In this document: piece by piece, positions 1 to 8,950 of the stretch
How positions within the stretch are numbered: the first letter of the stretch is position 1
Layout of the letters: every line of letters begins with the position of its first letter
Source of the DNA: Taibaiella soli
GTDB lineage: Bacteria; Bacteroidota; Bacteroidia; Chitinophagales; Chitinophagaceae
Reading direction: 5' to 3'
DNA length: 64,000 nucleotides
Assembly (NCBI RefSeq): GCF_003236175.1
Contig: NZ_QKTW01000011.1
Coordinates: 62,001 to 126,000, forward strand
Notes under the pieces: generated by a model
The model's database searches: none
What the model saw: only the letters and a program-made list of their open reading frames with translations
What the model was told of the DNA's origin: nothing
Position numbers and translations under genes: made by a program

Positions 1-100
1 TCAGGATGACAACGAAACATGATTGACCATTCACCATTGACCATTGACAATCTTCTCTTTCGACTACGCTCGGGATGACCATGTAATTATATACTCATAG
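1..100. repeat. Intergenic degenerate repeats
   Basis: This stretch has no gene. It contains a near-tandem phrase of the type CCATTCACCATTGACCATTG, then a copy of the dispersed motif CGACTACGCTCGGGATGACC at about 58-80. The first bases look like the tail of another copy of the same motif. Related copies occur near 2975, 8890, 30470-30830 and 58520-59150. Confidence 0.6.
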
Positions 101-117
101 TATTACCATCGGACTAC

Positions 118-154
118 AACAAAAAAAGTGGCGCAAGAGCCTTGCACCACTTTT
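118..154 (-). terminator. Rho-independent terminator of the amino-acid permease gene
   Basis: A 13-bp inverted repeat with one G-T type mismatch (AAAGTGGCGCAAG, three-base loop, CTTGCACCACTTT) is followed on the minus strand by a run of U. It lies about 60 bases past the permease stop codon. Confidence 0.85.
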
Positions 155-174
155 GGTATTAATTAAAGGCAACA

Positions 175-220
175 CATATCAACGTATCAACCTATTAACC
201 TTTTAACGTATTAACCTACT
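175..220. repeat. ATCAACGTATTAAC-type short repeat at the gene end
   Basis: Degenerate units of 8-9 bases (TATCAACG, TATCAACC, TATTAACC, TTTTAACG, TATTAACC) run up to the permease stop codon. The same kind of sequence stands next to the stop codons of the two giant genes at about 13985-14005 and 21536-21568. Function is unknown. Confidence 0.5.
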
Positions 221-1826
221 TGATTTTCTCAAAATCAGAAGCCTGCGGCAAAATTTCACCTGGTCTGCGCAGTTTACTTCTTTTGCGGCTGTAACCGAAA
301 TACACAAACAGACCTACCACCATCCACGCAAAAGCAACCGTAAGTGTTTGTTTATCCAGCGCCACGATCATACCGCCACATATAATAATACCGAGAATCG
401 GAACCAATGGAACCAACGGTGTTTTAAACGGACGCTCAATGTTTGGAGATTTCATACGCAAAATCCATACACCCGCACTCACCAGCATAAACGCAAACAA
501 AGTACCAAATGATGTAAGATCGCCCGCTACACTACCCGGCACAAATGCCGCAAACAATGCCACGAAAATGAACAGAATCCAGTTGGCCATATAAGGCGTT
601 TTATACTTCGGATGCAGTTTGCCGAATACCGGAGGAATCAGACCATCGTTACTCATGGTATAGAAAATACGGCTCTGCCCCATCAGCATTACGAGAATTA
701 CAGATGAGAAACCAGCCAGAATCGCTACGGTAACACTTGTACCGAGCCAGCCATAACCATGCATATAAGTCTGGATCGCGTAAGCTACAGATGCTTCCTT
801 ACCTGCAGTTGCAAATTCCTGCCAGTTAGCTACACCTGTCAACACATGACCAAACAGAATATAAAGAATCGTACAAACCACCAGTGAACCGAGGATACCG
901 ATCGGCATATCACGCTTCGGATTTTTTGCTTCCTGCGCTGCAGTACTCACCGCATCAAAACCGATAAAGGCAAAGAATACAATGGCTGCACCGCCAAGAA
1001 TACCACCCCAGCCGTGTTTGAAGAAACCTTCATGACCTGGTGTTCCTGCAGGAATCAGGTATGGAGTATGGTTCTCCGGTCTGATAAAATGCCAGCCGAA
1101 ACCGATAAACAACAATACAATCGTTACTTTGATGAATACGATTACCGCATTTACCATCGCAGATTCCTGTGTACCTCTGATCAACAACAACGTCAGCAAT
1201 ACAAGAATAATCAGCGCCGGACCGTTGAAAATACCGGCTTGTGTTACAACCAATGTTTTCAGCGCAGGCGCCAGATTTTTCACCTGATCATCAGTGAGCA
1301 ACAATACACCTTCTTTGGCCGTCTTAGCGAGGTCTGCCGGGAATTGCCCGATAGCACTGCCAACGACCGTATTAATATGCTCAAAAGGCGAGTGGCACCA
1401 TTCGTACGGAATGCCCCCTCCTAAAAGCTTGTTTAGATATTCACTCCAGGCAATGGAAACGGTAGCCGCCCCCAACGCATATTCCATGATCAGCGCCCAG
1501 CCAATGATCCAGGCCACCAATTCTCCCATGGTTACATAAGAATAAGCATACGCACTACCCGCAATCGGAATCATGGACGCAAACTCAGCGTAACAAAGAC
1601 CTGCAAATGCACAACCGATGGCTGCTACGATAAAGGAAAGTGTAACGCCTGGTCCCGCTGCTTCTGCTGAGGCTGCTGCTGTTCTAACAAACAGACCGGC
1701 ACCTATAATAGCGCCAATGCCGAGGGCCACCAGGTTACCGGCGCCGAGGGTACGTTTCAGTCCCTTCTCGGAATCGTCGGCCTGCGCCAGCAGTTGCTCT
1801 AATGGTTTCTTCAGAAATAAACTCAT
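216..1826 (-). CDS. APC-superfamily amino acid permease
   Basis: An inner-membrane amino-acid transporter of the amino acid-polyamine-organocation family, 536 aa, in the usual length range for cationic amino-acid transporters of the YfnA/CAT type. The N-terminal half carries the typical first helix with GIGAIIGAGLFV (about residues 36-47), followed by at least eleven further hydrophobic segments. The motif FFAFIGFDAVSTAAQEAKNP around residues 288-307 is the conserved helix and loop of the family. Substrate cannot be read from sequence; basic amino acids are typical for close relatives. It is monocistronic, with its own terminator downstream and a divergent gene upstream. The first Met is followed by a soluble N-terminal stretch, as usual. 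Confidence 0.92.
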   Translation of the reverse strand: MSLFLKKPLEQLLAQADDSEKGLKRTLGAGNLVALGIGAIIGAGLFVRTAAASAEAAGPGVTLSFIVAAIGCAFAGLCYAEFASMIPIAGSAYAYSYVTMGELVAWIIGWALIMEYALGAATVSIAWSEYLNKLLGGGIPYEWCHSPFEHINTVVGSAIGQFPADLAKTAKEGVLLLTDDQVKNLAPALKTLVVTQAGIFNGPALIILVLLTLLLIRGTQESAMVNAVIVFIKVTIVLLFIGFGWHFIRPENHTPYLIPAGTPGHEGFFKHGWGGILGGAAIVFFAFIGFDAVSTAAQEAKNPKRDMPIGILGSLVVCTILYILFGHVLTGVANWQEFATAGKEASVAYAIQTYMHGYGWLGTSVTVAILAGFSSVILVMLMGQSRIFYTMSNDGLIPPVFGKLHPKYKTPYMANWILFIFVALFAAFVPGSVAGDLTSFGTLFAFMLVSAGVWILRMKSPNIERPFKTPLVPLVPILGIIICGGMIVALDKQTLTVAFAWMVVGLFVYFGYSRKRSKLRRPGEILPQASDFEKIK

Positions 1827-2062
1827 GAGATATCAGTAAATAATTATTTGTTGGGCGCTAAAGATAGTGGAAAACCTTAAAAACCCAATTGCTCGTCCGC
1901 GAGGTTAAGTCGTGAAATTGTAAAGTTGTGAAGCTCCGAATTTTCAGTTACCAACAATGTATATTTTTTTCTCTTTGTTAGAAAAAATGAAATTCTCACA
2001 GGCATTCTGTCCATTCTACAATATTTTGCAGTAGCTTGGCATTCTTAATTTGTATCTCTGAA

Positions 2063-2935
2063 GTGCGGAAATTAATCACTCTACTTTTCATCCTCTTTAC
2101 TTATACATTGCAGGCGCAGCCACTCATGCCGGATATGATCGGTATTACACAAGGTGGCATGAACGTCATCACGTGGACCTGCCAATACGATGGTATCAAA
2201 TCCATCGCCATGCAGCGTTCGCAAGACAGTTCGCATAATTTTGCAACGATCGGTTATGTAAAAGATCTGAAAAAAGGTCCACAGGCCTTTATCGATGGTC
2301 ACCCGAATCCGGGCAAAAACTGGTATCGCCTGTATATCGTCTTCAGCTCTGATCTTACCTGGTACAGTAATAATCTGAAACTAATGGTGGACAGCGCTCA
2401 ATTGCTGCATCAAAAAGTACTGCCGCCGAATGATTCGCTCCAGCGATACGCAAGTAAAGTGCGTACATCCGGTGATTTTACGGCCGGTGATGTGAGTACG
2501 ACTGTTACTACGGCCTCAGGTATGACGGCAACAATGGCCGCTGCTCCCTCCGGGACAACCACACCTGCGGGAACAACAACAGGAGCCACCGCGACTAATC
2601 CTGCTAGCCCAACCAAACCTAAATCGACCGCTCCCGTCATTAAAGTACCGACGATTGGTGGTGACGCCGTGGACCCTTCGGTTTATATCAAGTCTCAGTA
2701 TGTATTTACAAATCCATTTACCGGACACGTGAATATTGAAATTCCGGAAGCGAAAAAGCATATGTACAGTATTTCGTTTTTCGATCAGAAAGACCGCCGC
2801 ATTTTTGAAATTCCGCGTATCAGTGAGCCAAGTATTATTGTAGATAAAAGGAATTTCCAGAAAAAAGGCCTCTACAAATTTGAATTGCTGAAGGATAAAG
2901 AGAAACTGGAAACAGGGTATATTACTATTTATTGA
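2063..2935 (+). CDS. Secreted protein of unknown function
   Basis: I do not recognise a named family. A GTG start at 2063 gives a clean signal peptide (RKLITLLFILFTYTLQAQ), so I prefer it to an upstream in-frame TTG at 2036; it gives 290 aa. After the signal peptide comes a region resembling a fibronectin/Ig-like fold (about residues 25-110: ITWTCQYDG, IAMQRSQDS, NWYRLYIV), the pattern seen in Bacteroidota surface proteins. A low-complexity Thr/Ala/Pro/Gly linker follows (about 145-190). The C-terminal ~90 residues have a beta-sandwich pattern like a sorting domain (YVFTNPFTGHVNIEIPEAKK, then FEIPRI, LYKFELL, LETGYITIY). Probably exported or surface associated. The strong hairpin at 3072-3112 ends the transcript. 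Confidence 0.7.
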   Translation: MRKLITLLFILFTYTLQAQPLMPDMIGITQGGMNVITWTCQYDGIKSIAMQRSQDSSHNFATIGYVKDLKKGPQAFIDGHPNPGKNWYRLYIVFSSDLTWYSNNLKLMVDSAQLLHQKVLPPNDSLQRYASKVRTSGDFTAGDVSTTVTTASGMTATMAAAPSGTTTPAGTTTGATATNPASPTKPKSTAPVIKVPTIGGDAVDPSVYIKSQYVFTNPFTGHVNIEIPEAKKHMYSISFFDQKDRRIFEIPRISEPSIIVDKRNFQKKGLYKFELLKDKEKLETGYITIY

Positions 2936-3071
2936 TGATTTGTGACGGACTATTTGAGACGGACACTCATTTTGTCAGGCTGAGCGAAGCCGAAGCCCAC
3001 ACAATTTTCCCGCAAGTTTCTCGCGAAGACGCGTAAGGAGCAAAGCACTTACAATTTTGCATATACTTAAA
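2936..3071. other. Intergenic space with dispersed repeats
   Basis: No gene is seen. It holds an inverted copy of the CTTCGGCTTCGCTCAGCCTGACA-like motif at about 2974-3000, then a GCAAAG-type phrase (CTCGCGAAGACGCGTAAGG) of the kind repeated at about 8750, 58380-59190 and 61110-61350. Confidence 0.5.
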
Positions 3072-3117
3072 AAATAAACAGCCGCAAAGATTCACTTTGC
3101 GGCTGTTTATTTTATTT
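3072..3117. terminator. Bidirectional terminator between convergent genes
   Basis: A perfect 18-bp stem (AAATAAACAGCCGCAAAG, loop ATTCA, then its complement) has A/T runs on both sides. It lies between the secreted protein gene on the plus strand and the 210-aa membrane protein gene on the minus strand and can serve both. Confidence 0.88.
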
Positions 3118-3237
3118 ATTCGATGTATAAGTTACGGCATATTCCGATTCAAATTACGCGGGATGTCTCCTTCGCCGACATGACCAACACGAGTGTACCC
3201 GCAAACTCTTAAGCTTTGACTTTTGAATTTTGACTTT

Positions 3238-3870
3238 TTAATTATTAAGGTTGTCATCCCATTCATGTTCCTGCATCATGTACGCCCATTCGGCCCCAAG
3301 CTGCAGTACATCGCCCATGTAGAGTTTCATCATGCGCACTATTTCTTCAGCATGCCATGAATAAACGCCTTTGGCAAAACGCACCGGAAACCCTTCGTAG
3401 TTAAAATAAAGGCTTCCGTCCTGGTGGAGATTTTGAATAAGATGTTCGTGTGTTTCAAAACCGAAGTAATCAAAATTCTTTCCTTTCAGTGGATGGTCTG
3501 TCTTAGAATCTTTGCCCACGTAGTGTAACGGACCGACGTATTTCCAGTCATAATGCTGGACTTTTCTTCTGAGAAATGTTTGCTGTAATAATGTGAGGTG
3601 GTCTTTTTCTATCAGGATCTTTTCGCGGAAATACATCCGGGATAAAAAACGATAGGCTGCAAGCAGATATAAAATAGCAGCGCCTAAACCCGTGCTCCAG
3701 TGCATCCAATGCTTGCCAAGCGGCAGCGACTGCAACAGGAAGATAGAGGCCATGCCATAGGTGAAAAGAAACTCGGCCCAAAATAGAATTCGGATGCGTG
3801 TTTCGATACGGTTACCAAGGTCGATCAGAACGAAGTCTTTGCCCCAGTTATATTTGATCTCAGAGCTCAC
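3238..3870 (-). CDS. Membrane-anchored protein of unknown function
   Basis: A 210-aa protein without a recognised family. Two hydrophobic helices near the N-terminus (about residues 28-50 and 57-75, separated by a short loop) are followed by a soluble C-terminal region of about 130 residues. That region is rich in aromatic residues and histidines (FDYFGFETHEHLIQNLHQD). The layout resembles bacterial PH-like or YcxB-like membrane proteins, but I cannot confirm this. It begins 42 bp downstream of lipB on the same strand, so the two are probably cotranscribed. No relation to lipoate metabolism is evident in its sequence. Confidence 0.75.
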   Translation of the reverse strand: MSSEIKYNWGKDFVLIDLGNRIETRIRILFWAEFLFTYGMASIFLLQSLPLGKHWMHWSTGLGAAILYLLAAYRFLSRMYFREKILIEKDHLTLLQQTFLRRKVQHYDWKYVGPLHYVGKDSKTDHPLKGKNFDYFGFETHEHLIQNLHQDGSLYFNYEGFPVRFAKGVYSWHAEEIVRMMKLYMGDVLQLGAEWAYMMQEHEWDDNLNN

Positions 3871-3912
3871 TTTTATAATAGAGTAAACTTAAAAATAATG
3901 CAACAATAATTG

Positions 3913-4656
3913 TTATGCAACAGTCAGCAGCTCATTTAGTTCATTTTCTGCCAATTCAGCCCCGAAAACCTCTTCGAATGCTGCCCTGATATTTTGCTTT
4001 ACTTCTGCTTCATCTACCGGGTGTCCTACTTCTTTCTGAATAGAAGTAACACCTTTATCCGTAATGCCGCAGGGAACTATATAGTCGAAATATCTCAAAT
4101 CTGTATTTACATTCAGCGCAAAACCATGCATTGTAACCCAGCGGCTGCAACGCACACCCATCGCACAAATTTTGCGGGCATCTGGCGTGCCTACATCCAG
4201 CCAAACGCCGGTAGAACCTTCCAGTCGATCCCCCTTAATACCAAAAGGAGCAATGGCGCGAATGATCACTTCCTCAAGAAAACGCATGTATTTACCGAGA
4301 TCGGTAAAGAACTTTTCAAGGTCAAGTATCGGATAACCAACCACTTGTCCGGGGCCATGGTAGGTAATATCGCCGCCGCGGTTGGTTTTATAAAAAGAAA
4401 CATCCAGCTCCTTCAGGCGACTATCATTGACCAGCAGGTTTTCCATATGGCCGCTTTTGCCCAAGGTGTACACAGATGGGTGTTCGCAGAAAAACAGGTA
4501 ATTTTTGGTCCCGATATCCGCAGGCCGCTCTTCATCTGATTTTCCAAACCACAGAGATTTTTTCTCAAGATTCTGTTTCAACAGCGATTCCTGCAAATCC
4601 CAGGCCTTCCCATATTCAATATTACCGAGATCCTGTACCCAAACCTTTTGCATCAT
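3913..4656 (-). CDS. lipB: Octanoyl-[acyl-carrier-protein]:protein octanoyltransferase LipB
   Basis: LipB moves octanoate from acyl carrier protein to the lipoyl domains of 2-oxoacid dehydrogenases and glycine cleavage H protein, the first step of lipoate synthesis in the cytoplasm. The family signature RGGDITYHGPGQ lies at residues 93-104. The catalytic Lys is in RKICAMGVR (K162) and the catalytic Cys in IVPCGI (C196). An upstream in-frame ATG would add 28 residues. I choose the ATG pair at 4656 because AAGGA lies five bases before it and the resulting 247 aa fits the family length. The membrane protein gene follows after 42 bp. No lipA is in this window. Confidence 0.95.
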   Translation of the reverse strand: MMQKVWVQDLGNIEYGKAWDLQESLLKQNLEKKSLWFGKSDEERPADIGTKNYLFFCEHPSVYTLGKSGHMENLLVNDSRLKELDVSFYKTNRGGDITYHGPGQVVGYPILDLEKFFTDLGKYMRFLEEVIIRAIAPFGIKGDRLEGSTGVWLDVGTPDARKICAMGVRCSRWVTMHGFALNVNTDLRYFDYIVPCGITDKGVTSIQKEVGHPVDEAEVKQNIRAAFEEVFGAELAENELNELLTVA

Positions 4657-4823
4657 GATATTCCTTAAATAAGGCTGCAATTTACAGATTTGTTTGTTTA
4701 CCAAATAAGCCTTAACCATTCGTTTTATCTGCCCTGGCATTGATTTTATCCATTATTGAAAATCACCTGAAATGAGGGATCCAAAAAGGGGTTTGATTTA
4801 CTTTTTCTTAACAGCAAAACGTT

Positions 4824-4831
4824 TACATTTG
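4824..4831 (+). promoter_or_regulatory. Putative -7 box of the protease gene
   Basis: TACATTTG matches the Bacteroidota -7 consensus TAnnTTTG and lies 32 bases before the ctp start codon. The upstream -33 element is weak (a T-rich stretch at about 4802-4808), so this rests mainly on the -7 match. Confidence 0.55.
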
Positions 4832-4862
4832 TTTCCGACGCGTATATTAATTTCGTTAGACT

Positions 4863-7079
4863 ATGTTACAATTCATGAAGAATAAAATTTTAATACCGCT
4901 ATTGATCGGAGGTGCGCTGGCCGCATTCTTCTCGTTTAAATATATAGGCGGAGATGACAACAGCGGAGGGGAACAAGACAGACGCAAACTGGTACTTCAA
5001 ACGGTAATGAAAACAATCAACGAGGGACATTATTCTCCCCGTGCTATAGATGATACTTTTTCGTCTCATGTATATCATAAAATCATGGATGATCTCGATT
5101 TCGAAAAGAAATTTTTCACCCAGGGCGAAATGAACGGCTTGCAGAAGTATGAATTTCAGATCGATGACGAGATCAATGCCAATTCACTGGAATTCTTCGA
5201 TAAGCTGAACGGCATGTTTGCAAAAAGCATTGACCGTGCAGAAGGTTATTATAAAGAAATCCTCAATACACCATTTACATTTACCGACAAACAGGAATAT
5301 GTGATGAGTGGTGACAAACTGCAATACGCAGCTGACGAAAACGCGCTGAAAGATCGCTGGAAGCAATATCTGAAATACCGTGTACTTGTAAAATATGTGG
5401 ATCTGAAAGACGCACAGAAGAAAGCTCTCGAAGATCCGAAGGTAAAAGACACACTGAAAGTAAAAACAGATGCACAACTGGAAGCAGATGCCCGTGTCAG
5501 CGTTCGCCAGAATCAGGAAAGATATTTCAAACGTCTTCGTAAAATTGATGAAAATCAGCGTTTCTCCATCTTTATGGATGGTGTAACACACAGCGAAGAT
5601 CCGCATACAGACTACTTCCCGCCGAAAGAGAAACAAGATTTCGATGTTCAGATGTCTGGTACATTCTTTGGTATCGGTGCACAACTGAAACCAGAAGATG
5701 GTAAAGTGAAAGTAGCTGCAATTATTTCAGGTAGTCCAAGCTGGAAACAAGGCGATCTGAAAGCCGGTGATGAAATCCAGAAAGTTGGCCAGGGTGCGCA
5801 AGACCCGGTGGATGTACAAGGTTATGACCTTGATGAAGTGGTAGCACTGATTCGTGGTAAAAAAGGCACTGAAGTACGTTTGACGGTAAAAAGACTGGAT
5901 GGTAGCATGAAAGTAATTCCGATCATCCGTGGTGAAGTCCAGATTGAAGAAACATTTGCAAAATCAGCACTTATCAACAATCCAGGTGGCCAGATCGGTT
6001 ATATTTATCTGCCGGAATTCTATTCTGACTTCCAGCGCGTAAATGGCCGTCGTTGTGCGGAAGATGTTGCGAATGAAATTCAAAAACTGAAAGCTGCAAA
6101 CGTAAAAGGCATCATTCTCGATCTCCGTTACAATGGCGGTGGTTCACTGAGCGACGTAGTTGATATGGCAGGTCTGTTTATCGACAAAGGCCCGATCGTA
6201 CAAGTGAAAAGCAATGACGCTGCACCAATGAAATTGCAGGACAATGAAAAAGGTGCTTTGTATGCCGGCCCACTGGCAATTATGGTAAATGAAGGAAGCG
6301 CTTCTGCTTCTGAAATCATGGCTGCTGCAATGCAGGATTACAAACGTGCGGTAATTGTTGGTACACCTACATATGGTAAAGGCACCGTTCAGAAAGTTAT
6401 TTCACTGGATGAAATGCTGGATCCGATTACCCGCATGCGTTTGCAGGCAACCAATATGGCCGCTAATAGTAGTAATAAAGCGAATGGCCTGGGTCAACTG
6501 GGCGCGCTGAAAATCACTGTTCAGAAATTCTATCGTATCAATGGTGGTTCTACTCAGTTGAAAGGCGTAACGCCAGATGTACTGCTGCCAGATCCATACG
6601 CAGAAATCGATATGGGCGAACGCCGTGATAAATGTGCTTTACCATGGGATGAAATTGCGCCAGCAGAATACGAACCGTTTGCAAATCCGGTAAATGGTCC
6701 GACACTCGCTGCATTGAGCGCTACCCGCGTGAAAAACAATGCGATCTTCGGTTTGATTCAGGCGAATGCCACTAAACTGAAAAAACAGCAGGATGATAAT
6801 ACAGCATTCCTCGACGAAGCTGATTATCGCAAAGAACTGGACGAAGCAAATACTACTTCTAAGAAACTGGAAGAATTGCAGAAAAAAGGCACACCGCTGA
6901 CGATCACAAATTTGCAGGATGACATGAAGCGCATCAGCGCAGACAGCATCACAACTGCGAAAAATAACGACTGGATCAAAAATCTGAAAAAGGATATTTA
7001 TTTGTCTGAAACCGTGAATATCATCAATGATCTGTCTAAACAGTCAATGAATGTAACACTGGGCAAAAGCACCAAATAA
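4863..7079 (+). CDS. Carboxy-terminal processing peptidase (S41 family, Prc/tail-specific type)
   Basis: A periplasmic serine protease that degrades or trims proteins from their C-termini. The 738-aa length and domain order match Prc-type enzymes: an N-terminal signal or anchor helix (about residues 8-25), a helical domain with the DPHTDYFPP motif (246-254), a PDZ domain (about 265-345), the S41 catalytic core and a C-terminal helical extension. The core contains ILDLRYNGGGSL (418-429), NEGSASASEI (476-485) and TPTYGKGTVQ (501-510). By alignment to E. coli Prc the catalytic dyad is S481/K506, with D492 the equivalent of its conserved Asp. Met5 is an alternative start. It is monocistronic, with a TACATTTG promoter box upstream and a hairpin terminator just after the stop codon. 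Confidence 0.94.
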   Translation: MLQFMKNKILIPLLIGGALAAFFSFKYIGGDDNSGGEQDRRKLVLQTVMKTINEGHYSPRAIDDTFSSHVYHKIMDDLDFEKKFFTQGEMNGLQKYEFQIDDEINANSLEFFDKLNGMFAKSIDRAEGYYKEILNTPFTFTDKQEYVMSGDKLQYAADENALKDRWKQYLKYRVLVKYVDLKDAQKKALEDPKVKDTLKVKTDAQLEADARVSVRQNQERYFKRLRKIDENQRFSIFMDGVTHSEDPHTDYFPPKEKQDFDVQMSGTFFGIGAQLKPEDGKVKVAAIISGSPSWKQGDLKAGDEIQKVGQGAQDPVDVQGYDLDEVVALIRGKKGTEVRLTVKRLDGSMKVIPIIRGEVQIEETFAKSALINNPGGQIGYIYLPEFYSDFQRVNGRRCAEDVANEIQKLKAANVKGIILDLRYNGGGSLSDVVDMAGLFIDKGPIVQVKSNDAAPMKLQDNEKGALYAGPLAIMVNEGSASASEIMAAAMQDYKRAVIVGTPTYGKGTVQKVISLDEMLDPITRMRLQATNMAANSSNKANGLGQLGALKITVQKFYRINGGSTQLKGVTPDVLLPDPYAEIDMGERRDKCALPWDEIAPAEYEPFANPVNGPTLAALSATRVKNNAIFGLIQANATKLKKQQDDNTAFLDEADYRKELDEANTTSKKLEELQKKGTPLTITNLQDDMKRISADSITTAKNNDWIKNLKKDIYLSETVNIINDLSKQSMNVTLGKSTK

Positions 7080-7099
7080 ACATTCGGAATAATATTAGC

Positions 7100-7137
7100 A
7101 AAGCGGTTGTCTTGAAATATAGGCAACCGCTTTTTTT
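7100..7137 (+). terminator. Terminator of the protease gene
   Basis: A 12-bp stem with one wobble (AAAGCGGTTGTC paired with GGCAACCGCTTT, ten-base loop) is followed by a T run. It starts 21 bases after the stop codon. Confidence 0.88.
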
Positions 7138-7323
7138 GATCGCTGATTTGCTTTGTGAGTCGTGAGTTGTCAGTTGTGAGAATCCCTCATTAGACGGAAC
7201 CATTGTATCGCCGATCCCACATAGCGATTCGTAAACGCGATGTTTAACCCCAACGGTGAGGGAATGCGAACACCAAACAATTGATAAATCGGAAAATCAG
7301 ACATCCGCCATCAGACATTTCAT

Positions 7324-7331
7324 TAACTTTG
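7324..7331 (+). promoter_or_regulatory. Putative -7 box with a very short leader
   Basis: TAACTTTG matches TAnnTTTG and ends only seven bases before the DUF5683 start codon. The transcript would therefore be nearly leaderless. No clear -33 element is visible. Confidence 0.45.
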
Positions 7332-7338
7332 CCCTCCG

Positions 7339-7980
7339 ATGAATAGCTTTCTGCGCTTCAGCAATAGATTTTTGGGCTTGATGCCGGTGATGATCGTATG
7401 TTTCTTGTGTATTGCGTCTCAGACCTTTGCACAGGCTACACCCGACACATCCCTCAATCGCATTATACCTGATACTGCGCAACAGGCTACGCCTCAGGCA
7501 GTGATGACGCCACCGCCGCCTGTTTCGGCAGCCGAATTGAAGAATGAACCGTTTCAGCCAAATCCAAAGAAATCAGGATTATATTCATCAATATTACCTG
7601 GTGCCGGTCAATTGTATAACCGTCAGTACTGGAAAATTCCGATCATTTATGTGGGTGTAGGCGTTGCGGGTTATTTTATCGTTGACAATCTGAAAAACTA
7701 CCGGAATTACCGCAAAATCTATATTGCTCGCCTTCAGGGCGACCATAGCGATGGGTTACCGTATTCAGACGCTGATATCAAAACACTGCAGGATGCTTAT
7801 AGCAAGTACCTCAACATGACAGTGTTGTTTACAGCTGTTGGTTATGCACTGCAAATTGTTGATGCTATAACTTTTGCCCACCTGAAAAATTTCGATATTT
7901 CCCGCGATATCTCTATGCGTATGGTTCCAATAGCCTCGCCATATGGTGTTGGACTTGGTGTCGTGTTTCAGCTCAAATAA
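7339..7980 (+). CDS. DUF5683 domain membrane protein
   Basis: A 213-aa protein of a family common in Bacteroidota and of unknown function. It has an N-terminal signal sequence ending near residue 31 (CIASQTFAQ), a Pro/Ala/Thr-rich spacer (about 32-75), and then the family core. The core starts with KKSGLYSSILPGAGQLYNRQ (77-96), followed by a hydrophobic helix (about 101-117), a charged loop with YRNYRKIYIARLQGD, a second helix (about 160-180) and a short C-terminal strand. The GAGQ-YN-YWKIP pattern is diagnostic. It stands alone between the protease and pcm, with a TAACTTTG box directly before the start. Likely located in the envelope. Confidence 0.85.
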   Translation: MNSFLRFSNRFLGLMPVMIVCFLCIASQTFAQATPDTSLNRIIPDTAQQATPQAVMTPPPPVSAAELKNEPFQPNPKKSGLYSSILPGAGQLYNRQYWKIPIIYVGVGVAGYFIVDNLKNYRNYRKIYIARLQGDHSDGLPYSDADIKTLQDAYSKYLNMTVLFTAVGYALQIVDAITFAHLKNFDISRDISMRMVPIASPYGVGLGVVFQLK

Positions 7981-8046
7981 TTTCCCATACACAGATAAAC
8001 TACTTCTGCAAGTTTTATTTAAGGTCCGGCTTTTTTAAATTGCAGT

Positions 8047-8712
8047 ATGCTGCACAGCAAACCGAGAGAGGACAATTATCTGCATAAGGGTTTAAGAAAA
8101 CAACTGGTACAGGCTTTAAAAGAGAAAGGTATCAACGATGAACGTGTACTTGCGGCCATCGAAGCTATTCCACGCCATTTCTTCCTTGACCAGGCCTTTG
8201 AACGTATTGCCTACGAAGACCGCGCTTTCCCGATCGTAGCCAATCAAACTATATCACAGCCTTATACAGTTGCTTACCAAACGCAGCTGCTGGAGATTAA
8301 GAAGTTTGACAAGGTGCTGGAAATTGGTACCGGCAGCGCTTATCAGGCGTGCGTATTGGCGGAGCTGGGCGCTATGGTTTATACGATTGAACGGCAGCGT
8401 GCGTTGTTTGACTTCGTCGGTAAATTCTTTTTCCTGAGTAAATATCCTAACATTAAACGCTTTTATGGCGACGGTTATGAAGGACTTCCTTCTTTTGCAC
8501 CGTTTGATAAAGTAATTGTAACTGCTGCTGCACCTTTTATTCCTCCAAAGCTGGTAGAACAACTAAAACCCGGCGGCATTATGGTAATTCCTGTCGGTGA
8601 TGACAACGGCCAGAAAATGATGTGTATCAAGAAAGATAAAGACGGCAATATCACAGAGGAAGAACGTGGTGATTTTGTTTTTGTGCCAATGCTAACGGGG
8701 AAGAATAAGTAG
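8047..8712 (+). CDS. pcm: Protein-L-isoaspartate O-methyltransferase
   Basis: This SAM-dependent enzyme methylates the alpha-carboxyl of L-isoaspartyl residues in aged proteins and so starts their repair in the cytoplasm. At 221 aa it has the usual length. It shows the family signature QTISQPYTVA (67-76), the SAM-binding motif I LEIGTGSAYQ (91-100), the acidic motif after strand 2 (YTIERQ) and the late motif LKPGGIMVIPVG. The start is supported by alignment with family N-termini. It is monocistronic, about 65 bp after the DUF5683 gene. The downstream space holds dispersed repeats rather than a clear terminator. Confidence 0.94.
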   Translation: MLHSKPREDNYLHKGLRKQLVQALKEKGINDERVLAAIEAIPRHFFLDQAFERIAYEDRAFPIVANQTISQPYTVAYQTQLLEIKKFDKVLEIGTGSAYQACVLAELGAMVYTIERQRALFDFVGKFFFLSKYPNIKRFYGDGYEGLPSFAPFDKVIVTAAAPFIPPKLVEQLKPGGIMVIPVGDDNGQKMMCIKKDKDGNITEEERGDFVFVPMLTGKNK

Positions 8713-8950
8713 ATCGCTGATGTCTGATTTGTGAGTAGTGAATTGTGAGTTTCCCGCAAAGAGGCATAAGAAGCAAGGACGCAAAGTTCATTAGAGCGTA
8801 AATCAAAAAGCCTAGCCTTAAGGCATGTCACTCCGACGAAGAAGAAGACTTACGAAATGATGGTGGACGCTCACAACTCACACCAACAATCCTTCGACTC
8901 CGCTCAGGATGACAGACACGAGTAAAAATCAACGATCAAAAAATAAAACA
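8713..8950. repeat. Intergenic dispersed repeats
   Basis: No gene is seen. In order it holds a phrase of the GTGAGTAGTGAATTGTGAG type, a GCAAAG-type phrase (GACGCAAAG) at about 8750-8785, TCACAACTCACACC near 8870, and CCTTCGACTCCGCTCAGGA at about 8892-8910. All are members of repeat families seen elsewhere in this window. Confidence 0.5.
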
